Shown: positions 8,314-16,249 of the stretch, piece by piece | How positions within the stretch are numbered: position 1 is the first letter of the stretch | Layout of the letters: each line of letters begins with the position of its first letter | NCBI GenBank assembly: GCA_004556925.1 | Contig: SFFI01000020.1 | Location: forward strand, 1 to 28,965 | Reading direction: 5' to 3' | Source of the DNA: Clostridiales bacterium | Lineage (GTDB): Bacteria; Bacillota; Clostridia; Saccharofermentanales; DTU023 | Length of the DNA stretch: 28,965 nt | The notes under the pieces: generated by a model | What the model was told of the DNA's origin: nothing | The model's database searches: none | Seen by the model: the letters and a program-made list of their open reading frames with translations, nothing else | Position numbers and translations under genes: made by a program

Positions 8314-8403
8314 CAAATAATGCATAGTTGATAATATATTTGTGCAGCTAAACTGTCAATCTAATCCTACAGTATTTACTTGCCTTGTAATATTATAATT
8401 ACA
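8314..8403. promoter_or_regulatory. AT-rich arsR upstream region with two inverted repeats
   Basis: CAAATA (8314-8319) pairs with TATTTG (8337-8342), and TGTAAT (8386-8391) pairs with ATTACA (8398-8403) around a TATAAT-like centre. Both resemble AT-rich operators of ArsR proteins in layout. The region lies upstream of arsR, so autoregulation is the simplest reading; promoter elements are not clear. Confidence 0.4.
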
Positions 8404-8514
8404 TGACAAATATTAACAAATATGGCAAAAGGGGGCAAGCCTTTCACGACGTGATCAGTGGATAGGCTAGTCCGAGAACCTGGCTCTTACACAAAACCCT
8501 TCGTGACCACCTTG

Positions 8515-9006
8515 TCAATCTCTGCGACGTTCTTGATCAAGGATATCGTCCAGGGCAATGAGTAAGGCCAGGAGGGCTTCTTCAAACCTGGAATCGAGCA
8601 CAGTGATCTCGTAGCTATCTCCCCAAGCAAGCCAAGCCTTGTTGATCTGGCCGACCTGGACCTCGCCGTTATAAACCGTAAAGTTGAGGTCCCAGAGATA
8701 GTCCCCTTGGAGGGTTAGGTGAAACTGCTTGGACTGGATCTCTATCTCCTTGCGGAAGAAGGTGAAACGCTGGACAATCGTCATACTGGTACCGTCGTCA
8801 AAACGAACCTGGTAATGGGGCATAAAGCGGAAAAGTTCACGGTCAATGACGAAGCCCCTCTGGCTGGCCAGCTGCGTGACATGCACTGTGTTTCCCAGCA
8901 ACTTGAAATCCTGGTCCACCTGGTAAACCGGCTTCCCCTCTGCATCCCGCACAGGATAAACATCCCTTAATTTGAAAACTTTTTGTTTGATATAAAGCTT
9001 ATACAT
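8515..9006 (-). CDS. LURP-one-related/YxjI-like protein (Tubby-C-terminal-like fold)
   Basis: A 163-residue protein with the family pattern: MYKLYIKQKVFKLRD at the start, V.D..G.PVYQVD near 20-32, a segment QRGFVIDRELF near 48-58, then a strand-rich body with GDYLWDLNFTVY (101-112) and a hydrophobic C-terminal helix ALLALLIALDDIL. The fold is a beta barrel around a central helix; the biochemical role is not established in bacteria. It starts 9 nt after the ADP-ribosylglycohydrolase gene stops, so the two are an operon. The ribosome binding site is weak (AAGTAAAA), suggesting translational coupling. Confidence 0.8.
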   Translation of the reverse strand: MYKLYIKQKVFKLRDVYPVRDAEGKPVYQVDQDFKLLGNTVHVTQLASQRGFVIDRELFRFMPHYQVRFDDGTSMTIVQRFTFFRKEIEIQSKQFHLTLQGDYLWDLNFTVYNGEVQVGQINKAWLAWGDSYEITVLDSRFEEALLALLIALDDILDQERRRD

Positions 9007-9015
9007 ACGTTTATT

Positions 9016-9954
9016 TTACTTGATTGACAGATGATTAAAATGATCATTAGGTAATTTTTGAGTTTGAAAATCTGCGGCTACCTCTAGCAGGTCCTCGGGC
9101 AGGTAGGTCTGGATGTGCTTGACGAGGACTTCCGGCAGACCGTAATAGGCCTCGGCAATACTGCCAGCGATGGCCGCCTGGGTATCCGCATCTCCCCCCA
9201 GGGAGATGGCATTGCGGATGCAGTCCTCAAAATCCCGACCCTCCAGAAAGGCCAGGATTGCCTCCGGGACGGACCCCTGGCAAGTCACATCAAAACTGTA
9301 GCCTGGCCGGATCTCCGCCAAAGTTCGGTCCAAATCGTAGTCAAAAGCCTCTGTCACATAATGCTTGATGCCGGCCTTGCTGACCCCCTGCCGGGCCAAG
9401 AAAATACAGCTGGCAACCGCCTCCGCTCCCTTGACCCCCTCCGGGTGATTGTGGGTCACGGCAGCCGACAAACGCGCCGCCTGACTGACCAGATCAATAT
9501 CGTCAAACAGCCAGGCCACCGAGGAAACCCGCATTGCAGACCCGTTGCCAAAGCTGTGATAGGGCCCCGCCTCCGGATCTTGCAGCCAACGGCTGAACCC
9601 ACCCCCATAACCGGCATCCAGGTGGCGGAGGCCATACTCCCGCATCCGCCTGGTCAGAGCCTCTTGAACCCGATCCGGGCTGGGGAGCTTCGGCCGGCAA
9701 GTTGGGCCCTCCTGGCTTGCAAGTCCTAGGCTTGGGCCTCCCTCCAGCTCACCTCCACCCCCTAGACGTGCACCCGCCTGGTCAGCATCTCTGCCCTCAG
9801 CCAAAAGATCTAGAAAGGCCCGGGCTACCGCCAGGGTCATGACGGTGTCGTCTGTGTAGCGCGAAGCCTCCGTGAAGAGGAGAAAATCCTTACGTTTGCA
9901 GGGCCGGAACTCGTAGGAACTCCCGATAATATCGCCTAAAATCGCCCCATACAT
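9016..9954 (-). CDS. ADP-ribosylglycohydrolase family protein (DraG/ARH-like)
   Basis: Predicted to remove ADP-ribose from proteins or other targets using two magnesium ions. The N-terminal GAILGDIIGSSYEF, the first metal motif YTDDTVMT (residues 33-40), the FGNGSAMRVS segment (135-144), THNHPEGVKGAEAVA (167-181) and the second metal motif GGDADTQAAIAG (253-264) are all intact, so an active enzyme is likely. GGGAGGT precedes the ATG. An insertion of about 40 residues rich in Gly, Glu and Pro (about 55-95) interrupts the region between the first metal motif and the EALTRRMREYG helix; it is GC-rich and low in complexity. No partner ADP-ribosyltransferase is seen nearby. The downstream partner is the LURP-one-like gene. 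Confidence 0.9.
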   Translation of the reverse strand: MYGAILGDIIGSSYEFRPCKRKDFLLFTEASRYTDDTVMTLAVARAFLDLLAEGRDADQAGARLGGGGELEGGPSLGLASQEGPTCRPKLPSPDRVQEALTRRMREYGLRHLDAGYGGGFSRWLQDPEAGPYHSFGNGSAMRVSSVAWLFDDIDLVSQAARLSAAVTHNHPEGVKGAEAVASCIFLARQGVSKAGIKHYVTEAFDYDLDRTLAEIRPGYSFDVTCQGSVPEAILAFLEGRDFEDCIRNAISLGGDADTQAAIAGSIAEAYYGLPEVLVKHIQTYLPEDLLEVAADFQTQKLPNDHFNHLSIK

Positions 9955-10004
9955 GGGTCTACCTCCCTAGTTGAACTATTATCATTAAAGCTTTTATTCC
10001 CAAA

Positions 10005-10037
10005 ATAGCAAGCCCCCACCACAGATATGGCAGGGGC
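10005..10037 (-). terminator. Possible terminator after the surface-protein gene
   Basis: Minus-strand GCCCCTGCCA (10028-10037) pairs with TGGTGGGGGC (10012-10021) in 8 of 10 positions across a short loop, followed by an interrupted T-rich tract (TTGCTATTTT). The mismatch and the split T-run make it only moderately convincing. Confidence 0.45.
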
Positions 10038-10100
10038 CTGTATGATGTTGGCGCTAGGATAATTTTACCTGATGAAAGGCTATCCGCTTAGCTGGAGGGC

Positions 10101-13100
10101 CTAGCGGCGTTTTTTCAGCACTAAGCCTAATAGAGTCAGGCCCAGGCTAAATAAGACGCTAAAACCAGAGGATACACTACCAGTTGCAGGCAATTGAGCA
10201 ATCTGGGCAGTGTTAGGATAGTTCATGTTTTTTGCCCCTTCGGTCACGGACTGGCCAAGGGGTATAACAACTAGATTGTCCGGCCGGGACGGGCCAAGGG
10301 GTGCATTGGCTAAATGATCCGGACGAGGCGGGCCAATTAAGGACCCATTGGGGTTAGGGTAACTGGGATAATCAGGATGGTCTGGATCATTAGGCTCACC
10401 AGGCTCACTGCATTCTTCCCAGATAGCCGTAAAGGTGTGGTTATCTGTGACCGTGTAGGCTTGACCCGGGTAATATTCAGACCCTTGCCAGTAGAGGAAA
10501 CGGTAGCCCGCACGGGTCGGCGCTGCCATGATGGTAATAGATGTACCTTCCACATAGGTTGAGCTACTAATCGTGTTACCATCAGCAAGCGTACCACCAT
10601 TGGCATCAAAGGTGATGGTGTACTCCTTGCTGGGTACAGGCTCAGCCTGATAGTAAAGCTTCAGTACAAGGCTATTATCCGCCGTAACGATACCTTCGCT
10701 GTTACTCTTTGCGGCCACATAATTATATTGATGTTCACTGTAAGTCAGAACTTCTGCCGGCGTGACAGTCACCTTGCTTCCAGGCACAGCACCAATGGTC
10801 TCCGTCAGTGCCTCGATTAGCTGATAATCGCCGAGGCCATCGCTAAGATAATACTCCACCTTATATGTAGCGTCGGCTACCTTCGTATAGCGAAAGGTCA
10901 TCACGTTTGTCGTAGCATCCTGGCTGAGGATGAGGACTTGCTGAATATCTACAGGGGTATATCCGGGGAAAGCCTTATAGTTTTGGGTATCAATCGCCTT
11001 CTTGGTAGTAACCGTAACCTTGTCCAGCGATTTCTCTACTTCCTCTCCGTTCTCAAATGTCTTGGCAATATAATTGATGGTATAGTCCACTGTCTCAAAA
11101 GGCTTGTAGTAGAAGGTAATAACATTTCCGTCTTGGCCTAAGGTTAAGGTTTTATGTACCTTATCGGGCAGATAGCCATCTATTACCTTTGCCTGAGCCG
11201 TATAGATGGCTCCCACTTTCTGGCCCTGGACTGTCTCAGTAGCTATCTCTTCATCTTCCTGCTGCTCCGTACCTTTGACATACCGAATAGTCAGCTTGGT
11301 AGAAGTGACTTCCTCCCAGATAGCCTGAAGCTGGACATCCTGGTAAAGTACCTGGTTAAAGCGGAAATAGTAGTTTGCGAGATTGCCTCCAACCTGTTTT
11401 TCTTTCCAACCCAAGAAACGGTAACCCTCTTTAGTTGGATTCTCAACGACAGTCGGCGTTGTACCCCAGGGGATGGTCTGGTTTTCTACGGCACTTCCCC
11501 CATCCACGTCAAAGCTTAAGGTAACAGTCTCTGTCTTCGGAACCCACTTGGCATAGAGATGGCTGGTTCCGCTATCTCGCATTTTTGATTCGTCTGTTAA
11601 GGCAATCTGGTATGTGGGATCTAAGTACCAGCCTGCAAAGTCATAATCACTATTATAAGTTTTTTCAAGATCCTGTATGCTCTGAGGCTTGGCAGGAACG
11701 GCCTGTACATCAGCTACCTTCTTCAAAGGAACGTCATAGAGAACGTTAACTGTTGTATTGGTAGAAGAAAGCAAATCAAAAGGATCCACATGAAGAACCA
11801 GGGGATAGAAATTGCGTTTCAAATAGATGTCACAATAGCGTAGCGTTTTTCCATCTACAAGCTTTTCCTTAATTTCCCAGGCCTTAACTTCATATTCCGT
11901 ACCGGGGTTAAAAGTTTTTAAATACTTAGGATCTGAACTAAAACCTTGATATTTTATACCCCCATAACCTGCTATCCACTTAGATTCATTACGCATGAGA
12001 ATATCTGTTGGTTGGGACATGTAGCCCGCACTTTCATTTGTATCAGAGTTAAGTTGCTCTAGATACACATTTACTTCAAGAGGCGCAAGAGTTGGATCTG
12101 TTACGGCGCTACTTTCTTTTACGAGATCAAAAGTGATTTTCAAATACGTACTACCTGGTGTACCGAATTGATGTGCTCTAATAAACCATCTCGTATCTGC
12201 CCCGGAATTATATACCTTGGGAACCAGTTCATATTTATCTTCCGCCTTATAAAGTTTATTAGCGTAGTGGATATAGCCTTGAGGAATATTGGTTATATTT
12301 TCTGTCGTGACATAGAGAGAACTGATATTTTTACCCAATCTCACCTTAAAGGAATAAGGGTTATCCTCTTTATAAGTTATTCCGTTTTTCTCGATTTCTG
12401 GAAACCACCCCTTATTGGCAGCATCAGAAAGATACCGGACTTCTAATTCTATGCGATCATAGTAGATATCAACAGTAGTCTGTCCATCAGCAGCAATTGT
12501 CTTATTTTTATTGATTTCAGTTGTCAAAATATTATTACGCTTAAAGCACCGAGACCAATATTGTTGCTCAGTCTCCGACAAATCCGGGAAGACCAGACCA
12601 GGATGATCAGAAGGAGGGGTAATGGCGTCACCGGTTTTACCTGTCATTTGCCAGCTACCTACATAGTTATAATCATCGTCGTTGGCATTTTGTACGAAAT
12701 AGCGAATGAGATAGGGGGTAGCTTCCCCTTCCTGCCAGACGGCCGTAAAGGTCAGGTCCTGGGCAGGCATTTTTTCTGGCATTTCAGGGATAGAGGGGTC
12801 GCTAGTTTCCCAGCGAACAAAGCTGTAGCCGGGTTTTGTGGGTTGTGATACTTGTGCCTTAAAAGCCGCTAAATCAGCTTCGTATTTAAAGATACCGCCG
12901 GGAACCGCAGTGCCACCATCACTGTCAAAGGAAATCTGGTAACTGTTGCGCGTATATTTAAGTTCTATCTGGAGTTCATCATTTACTTTAGGAACGGTAT
13001 AGGTTTCCTGGAGACCTTGAAAGCTAAAGCCTTTATAGTTTTGAGGGATAGGAGAGACTTCGGTACCAATTTTGGCCTGGGCGGTTTCTTCCTCTTCTAG

Positions 13101-13548
13101 GACAAAATTGCCTTGGAGGTCCTCTTTGAGATGTGAAATTTTATAACTGACTTCAATGGGTTTATAGACAACTTCAATCGTCTTGTCTTCCGTAACCTGG
13201 GCAAAATCTAAATTGATAACAGCTTGTGTGGGATCAATTAATTCATAATCATCAACTGCAGGTGAGGTGACATTTTCCTTATACTCAAAACCCTCATAGA
13301 CAGTGGCTTCAAATGCCTTTGCTAATGTTCTCTGCGGATTTTCGTTACTGACATAGAGGACGGTAATCGTGTGGAGAGGCTTAGGTTCAGGAGTTGTTAG
13401 GGGAACTTGCAGCTCATCCTCTGTATTGGGGGGGGGTAGGGTCAGCATCATCAGCTAAGACCAGGTTGGTCCAAGCTCCCATGACAAAGACAAGGGCTAA
13501 TGCTAATGCCAGAAGCTTGTGTGCAAGAAGCTTGTGTTTTTGTTTCAT
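10101..13548 (-). CDS. LPXTG-anchored surface protein with InlB-type and MucBP-like repeats; reading frame broken at a G9 tract
   Basis: A large secreted, sortase-anchored protein. The body (10101-13451, 1116 codons) contains InlB/Listeria-Bacteroides repeats at about residues 171-240, 590-638, 643-713 and 943-1012 (SFDSDGG, SFDVDGG, TFDANGG openings and ...AVW/AIW ends), and MucBP-like domains at about 30-100, 101-167, 719-786, 787-857 and 862-935. A Pro/Asp-rich wall-spanning stretch (about 1015-1080) leads to LPATG at 1087-1091, a membrane segment and KKRR. The body lacks a signal peptide, but a perfect one begins at 13548 in another frame, with GGAAGG 7 nt upstream. The frames join if the G9 run (13428-13436) loses one base or gains two. 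Adhesion to host glycans or other cells is inferred from domain types. Confidence 0.88.
13414..13548 (-). CDS. Signal-peptide reading frame of the LPXTG protein (44 codons as read)
   Basis: Translation from ATG at 13548 gives a Lys/His-rich n-region (MKQKHKLLAHK), a hydrophobic core (LLALALALVFVMGAW) and a signal peptidase I site after VLA (residues 30-32), then DDADPTPP. Stop comes at 13414-13416, just past the G tract. With 8 instead of 9 G the frame continues into the surface-protein body. Another ATG at 13551 is in the same frame, but 13548 has the better spacing from the ribosome binding site. Confidence 0.8.
   Translation of the reverse strand: MKQKHKLLAHKLLALALALVFVMGAWTNLVLADDADPTPPQYRG
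13428..13436. repeat. G9 homopolymer tract (C9 in the coding strand) at the frame break
   Basis: Nine consecutive G lie about 38 codons after the start of the surface-protein gene. Slipped-strand length changes here would switch the full protein on and off. It is the only such tract I noticed in the window. Confidence 0.85.
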
Positions 13549-13960
13549 CATATTGCCTTCCTTTCGTGTGTTTGTGGTGTTGATAATTTCATTAAAGCTA
13601 AGCGTGAAACTATCTCACACACTACATCTAGGCAAATACTATCTGTAACAAACTACAGACCGACTACGCATCTGGGGCAGAGGCTTAACAATGATGTTAC
13701 GCTTAAATTACGCGGACTCGGAGTTGACTTAAAAACCCATGTTTTATTTCCTGCTTTTGGCCAGGCTATTAAAGTGGATTTACGGAATATTTGCAATCTC
13801 AAGACAATGAAACCCCCAAGAAATAAACATCTTACCTTGGGGGTTTCATTAAACTGATAAGCTCTTTTAAGCGTTTAAAAGCACTTTTAGCACTTTTAGC
13901 GCTTTTAAGAACTTTTAAGCGCTTTGCTCATGTTGAGAAATATTGCGGGAGGGGTGTCCT
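13549..13960. other. Upstream region of the surface-protein gene
   Basis: About 410 bases without a gene. It holds the ribosome binding site (13556-13561), presumably the promoter of the surface protein, a strong hairpin (13806-13850), and at 13861-13925 a run of short related units built on ACTTTTAGC and CTTTTAAGCG. No convincing -35/-10 pair was identified. Confidence 0.5.
13806..13850. terminator. Strong hairpin, probable terminator of the DJ-1/PfpI gene
   Basis: A perfect 15-bp inverted repeat: AATGAAACCCCCAAG (13806-13820) and its complement (13836-13850), with a 15-nt loop. Read leftward, the G5 arm is followed by TTTCATT. It lies about 110 nt beyond the stop of the DJ-1/PfpI gene and before the surface-protein promoter, so it should insulate the two. 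It is nearly symmetric and could act in both directions. Confidence 0.7.
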
Positions 13961-14551
13961 CTAAGCTTTGGCTTTGAGCAATTTATCCTCCACCCGGGGA
14001 AGGAGCAGGCCTGCGGCCACCTGGTCACGGGCTTGCTTACCCTTCAAGACCTCGATTATTTCTAGGGCGAAGTAGAGGGCAGTGGCCGGGCCTGGGGATG
14101 TAATCACCCGGTACGCCTTGTCGTGGACCACCAGGGCCTCTCCCTCATAGGTCCGAAAATCCACCTGGTCTTCCAGACCGGGGTAACAGGTCCCCTGGAT
14201 TTTGGGCGCGATACCGGCCCGGTTCAGGACCAGGGGGCTGGCACAGATGGAGGCAATATAGCCCGTCTGGCTGGCAAACTGGTCACGCAGAAGGGCCAAG
14301 ACCCGGGGATTTTTGGCCAAGGCCTCTGTCCCTCCCATGCCACCCGGCAGGATCATCATGGCATAATCCTCGCCAGAGACATCCTCCAGGAGCTTGTCGG
14401 CCTTGATCTGGATGCCATGGGCGCCCACTGTCTCCAGACTTCCCTCTGTGGCCACCATGTCAATGTGGATACCCGCCCGGCGGAGATAATCCACCACGGT
14501 CAGGGCTTCTACTTCTTCATAGCCTTTACTTAAAAAAATTAAAGTTTTCAT
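13961..14551 (-). CDS. DJ-1/PfpI family protein (YajL/ThiJ-like)
   Basis: A flavodoxin-like fold protein of 196 residues in the DJ-1 clade. Visible signatures are GYEEVEALTVVDYLRRAG (10-27), the ILPGGMGG loop (67-74), the nucleophile elbow ASICASPLVL with Cys103, and the ITSPGPATALYFALEI motif near the C-terminus. Family members have been linked to glyoxal detoxification, chaperone or deglycase activity; which applies is not decidable here. I place the start at 14551, where AAGGAG lies 5 nt upstream; the longer frame from 14605 adds 18 residues with no family match. It stands alone between an ATPase gene and the surface-protein gene. Confidence 0.9.
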   Translation of the reverse strand: MKTLIFLSKGYEEVEALTVVDYLRRAGIHIDMVATEGSLETVGAHGIQIKADKLLEDVSGEDYAMMILPGGMGGTEALAKNPRVLALLRDQFASQTGYIASICASPLVLNRAGIAPKIQGTCYPGLEDQVDFRTYEGEALVVHDKAYRVITSPGPATALYFALEIIEVLKGKQARDQVAAGLLLPRVEDKLLKAKA

Positions 14552-14556
14552 GGGTA

Positions 14557-14562
14557 CTCCTT
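14557..14562 (-). promoter_or_regulatory. Ribosome binding site deciding the DJ-1/PfpI start
   Basis: AAGGAG on the minus strand, 5 nt before ATG at 14551, favouring this start over the upstream ATG at 14605. Confidence 0.7.
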
Positions 14563-14692
14563 TGTCTGTCTTGTCGAGCGTTTGAAATATGATTTGCTTT
14601 TCCAATGCCTTGCTTTCTGTTATTTACACCACATCCGGGAGGCATATCTTCTCTAGGGACAGATGTCATATTTTCCCTAAGGGTCATAAATG

Positions 14693-15964
14693 CTAGGGGC
14701 AAAGGCTGGTGATGGGAGCAATGTAGATGCCATCGGCCCGGCGGTAGGCGTAGGGGGCTTTGGCACATAGGATGAGCAAGAAGGAGGGGGCGGGCATTTT
14801 GCTGGTATCAAAGTCGGTGGCCAAGCGCTTGAGATTTTCTGCTCCTTCTTCAATGAGGCTATCTCCCCCGAGTTTGACTTCCACGAGGCCGTAATGGCCC
14901 TGCCTCAGGTGGATTACGGCGTCACACTCGCGGTCTGCCTTGTCCCGATAGTGGTAAATATTCCCACCCAAGTATTCAGCGTAGATGCGTAAGTCCCTGA
15001 TGCAGAGATTTTCAAATAGCAAACACAAGGTTTCCAGGTCATGCATAAGATCTTGAGGGCCCAGACCTAGAGCCGCCACAGCGATGGAGGGATCCACAAA
15101 ATACCGGGTATCAGTGGTTCGGATTGTGGTTTTTGACCGCAAATTAGGATTCCAGGCGGGCACGTCTTCAATCACGAAGATTTTATTTAAAGCCGCAAGA
15201 TAAGAATAAAGAGTCTTTTGGTCAAAGCTGTCTTCCGCATTAGCAAGAATATCCTGGCGAACGGTTTCCAGACTAGCCTGGCTTCCCACATGCCGAGCAT
15301 ATGACCGCAGGAGGCGCTTAGCTTTTTCCCTATCCCGGGTCACCGAATCTACGCGGCTGATATCCGCCTCGACCAGAGCTTCGTAGTAGTCCTGAGCTTG
15401 AAAAAGTGCAGGCTCACCCTCAAGTTTAGCGGCCTGGGGCCAGCCACCCCGGCATATGAGATAGCAGATATCTCCTAAAGATGAGGGCGTTTCAACTGCC
15501 AGATCCTTGCCCGCAAAAAGCTGGGTCAAGGAGACCTGCCCACTAGAATTTCTCGATTCAAAGAGGCTCATAGGCCGCATAGTCAGGCGAGAAATCCTTC
15601 CTGTACCCGTATGAGCGGTGGGATCTAAGTCGGCTGGCAAAGCAGATCCCGTCAAAATAAATTGGCCGTTTATCCCTCTCTGATCCACCTCGTAACGCAC
15701 AGCATTCCACAATTGAGGGGCCAACTGCCACTCATCAATGAGGCGAGGGGTTTCCCCTTTAAGAAGGGTTGTGGGGGAGAGTTCAGCCATATGTAAATAC
15801 TGGGTCGTCTGGTCCGGTTGGTCCAGAGCAAGGACACTTCCCGCCTGTTGTGTTGCCGTCTCCGTTTTTCCGCACCACTTGGGCCCCTGGATGAGAACAG
15901 CGCCCTTAGCCTGTAAGCGCTTTTGTAGCTGTTTATCCGCTAGACGCGGCCAATAATCTTTCAT
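14693..15964 (-). CDS. AAA-type ATPase with DUF4143 C-terminal domain
   Basis: A 423-residue P-loop ATPase of the archaeal-type/AAA_14 plus DUF4143 family. Walker A is GPKWCGKT (27-34), Walker B is RLIDEWQ (74-80) and a sensor-like FILTGSA sits at 102-108. A helical region follows, then the DUF4143 part (about 200-370), which ends with D-A-V-I...LVEVKLGG, a PD-(D/E)XK-nuclease-like signature. Function is unknown for the family; members are common, often orphan, and sometimes suspected of roles in defence or mobile-element biology. The start has AGGAG about 7 nt upstream. A 23-bp repeat array lies directly before it, which may be its operator. Confidence 0.88.
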   Translation of the reverse strand: MKDYWPRLADKQLQKRLQAKGAVLIQGPKWCGKTETATQQAGSVLALDQPDQTTQYLHMAELSPTTLLKGETPRLIDEWQLAPQLWNAVRYEVDQRGINGQFILTGSALPADLDPTAHTGTGRISRLTMRPMSLFESRNSSGQVSLTQLFAGKDLAVETPSSLGDICYLICRGGWPQAAKLEGEPALFQAQDYYEALVEADISRVDSVTRDREKAKRLLRSYARHVGSQASLETVRQDILANAEDSFDQKTLYSYLAALNKIFVIEDVPAWNPNLRSKTTIRTTDTRYFVDPSIAVAALGLGPQDLMHDLETLCLLFENLCIRDLRIYAEYLGGNIYHYRDKADRECDAVIHLRQGHYGLVEVKLGGDSLIEEGAENLKRLATDFDTSKMPAPSFLLILCAKAPYAYRRADGIYIAPITSLCP

Positions 15965-15999
15965 GTTCGACTCCTGGAATTTTTTCTAGTTTACCATGC

Positions 16000-16089
16000 A
16001 TTCCAGTATTTGGCGAGATTTTATTCCAGCATTTGGCGGATTTCCATTCCAGTATTTGACGTATTTCCATTCCAGTATTTGGCAAAATC
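16000..16089. repeat. 23-bp tandem repeat, four copies, upstream of the ATPase gene
   Basis: Units start with ATTCCAG at 16000, 16023, 16046 and 16069, an exact 23-bp period, with consensus ATTCCAGTATTTGGCG followed by a variable ATTTCC. The array ends 36 nt before the ATPase start codon. On the minus strand a weak promoter (TCGCCA, 17 nt, TAAACT) overlaps the proximal unit, so a protein bound to the array could control it. Confidence 0.85.
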
Positions 16090-16115
16090 AAGGGCGACGT
16101 TCTCACGTCGCCCTT
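16090..16115. other. Perfect GC-rich hairpin between divergent genes
   Basis: AAGGGCGACGT (16090-16100), loop TCTC, then the exact complement (16105-16115). There is no T-run on either side. It lies between two genes that diverge, so ordinary termination is not expected; it may be an operator or a leader hairpin of the ATPase or PucR transcript. Confidence 0.6.
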
Positions 16116-16249
16116 GCAAAGATTTGCTCTAAAAGATAAAGACCCCAAAGGAATTCATGGGCAAATAAATATGTCATCGGCATTTTGCTTTATACTAAGT
16201 ATGCATTTCCGCTAAATCGCAATAGGCATCAGAAAGAAAAACTTAACTT

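Noticed and set aside
9115..9729. 204-codon plus-strand frame
   Set aside because: Antisense to the ADP-ribosylglycohydrolase, whose metal motifs are intact.
14526..14768. 80-codon minus-strand frame between the ATPase and DJ-1 genes
   Set aside because: Overlaps both neighbours in another frame and has no initiation signal or recognisable domain.
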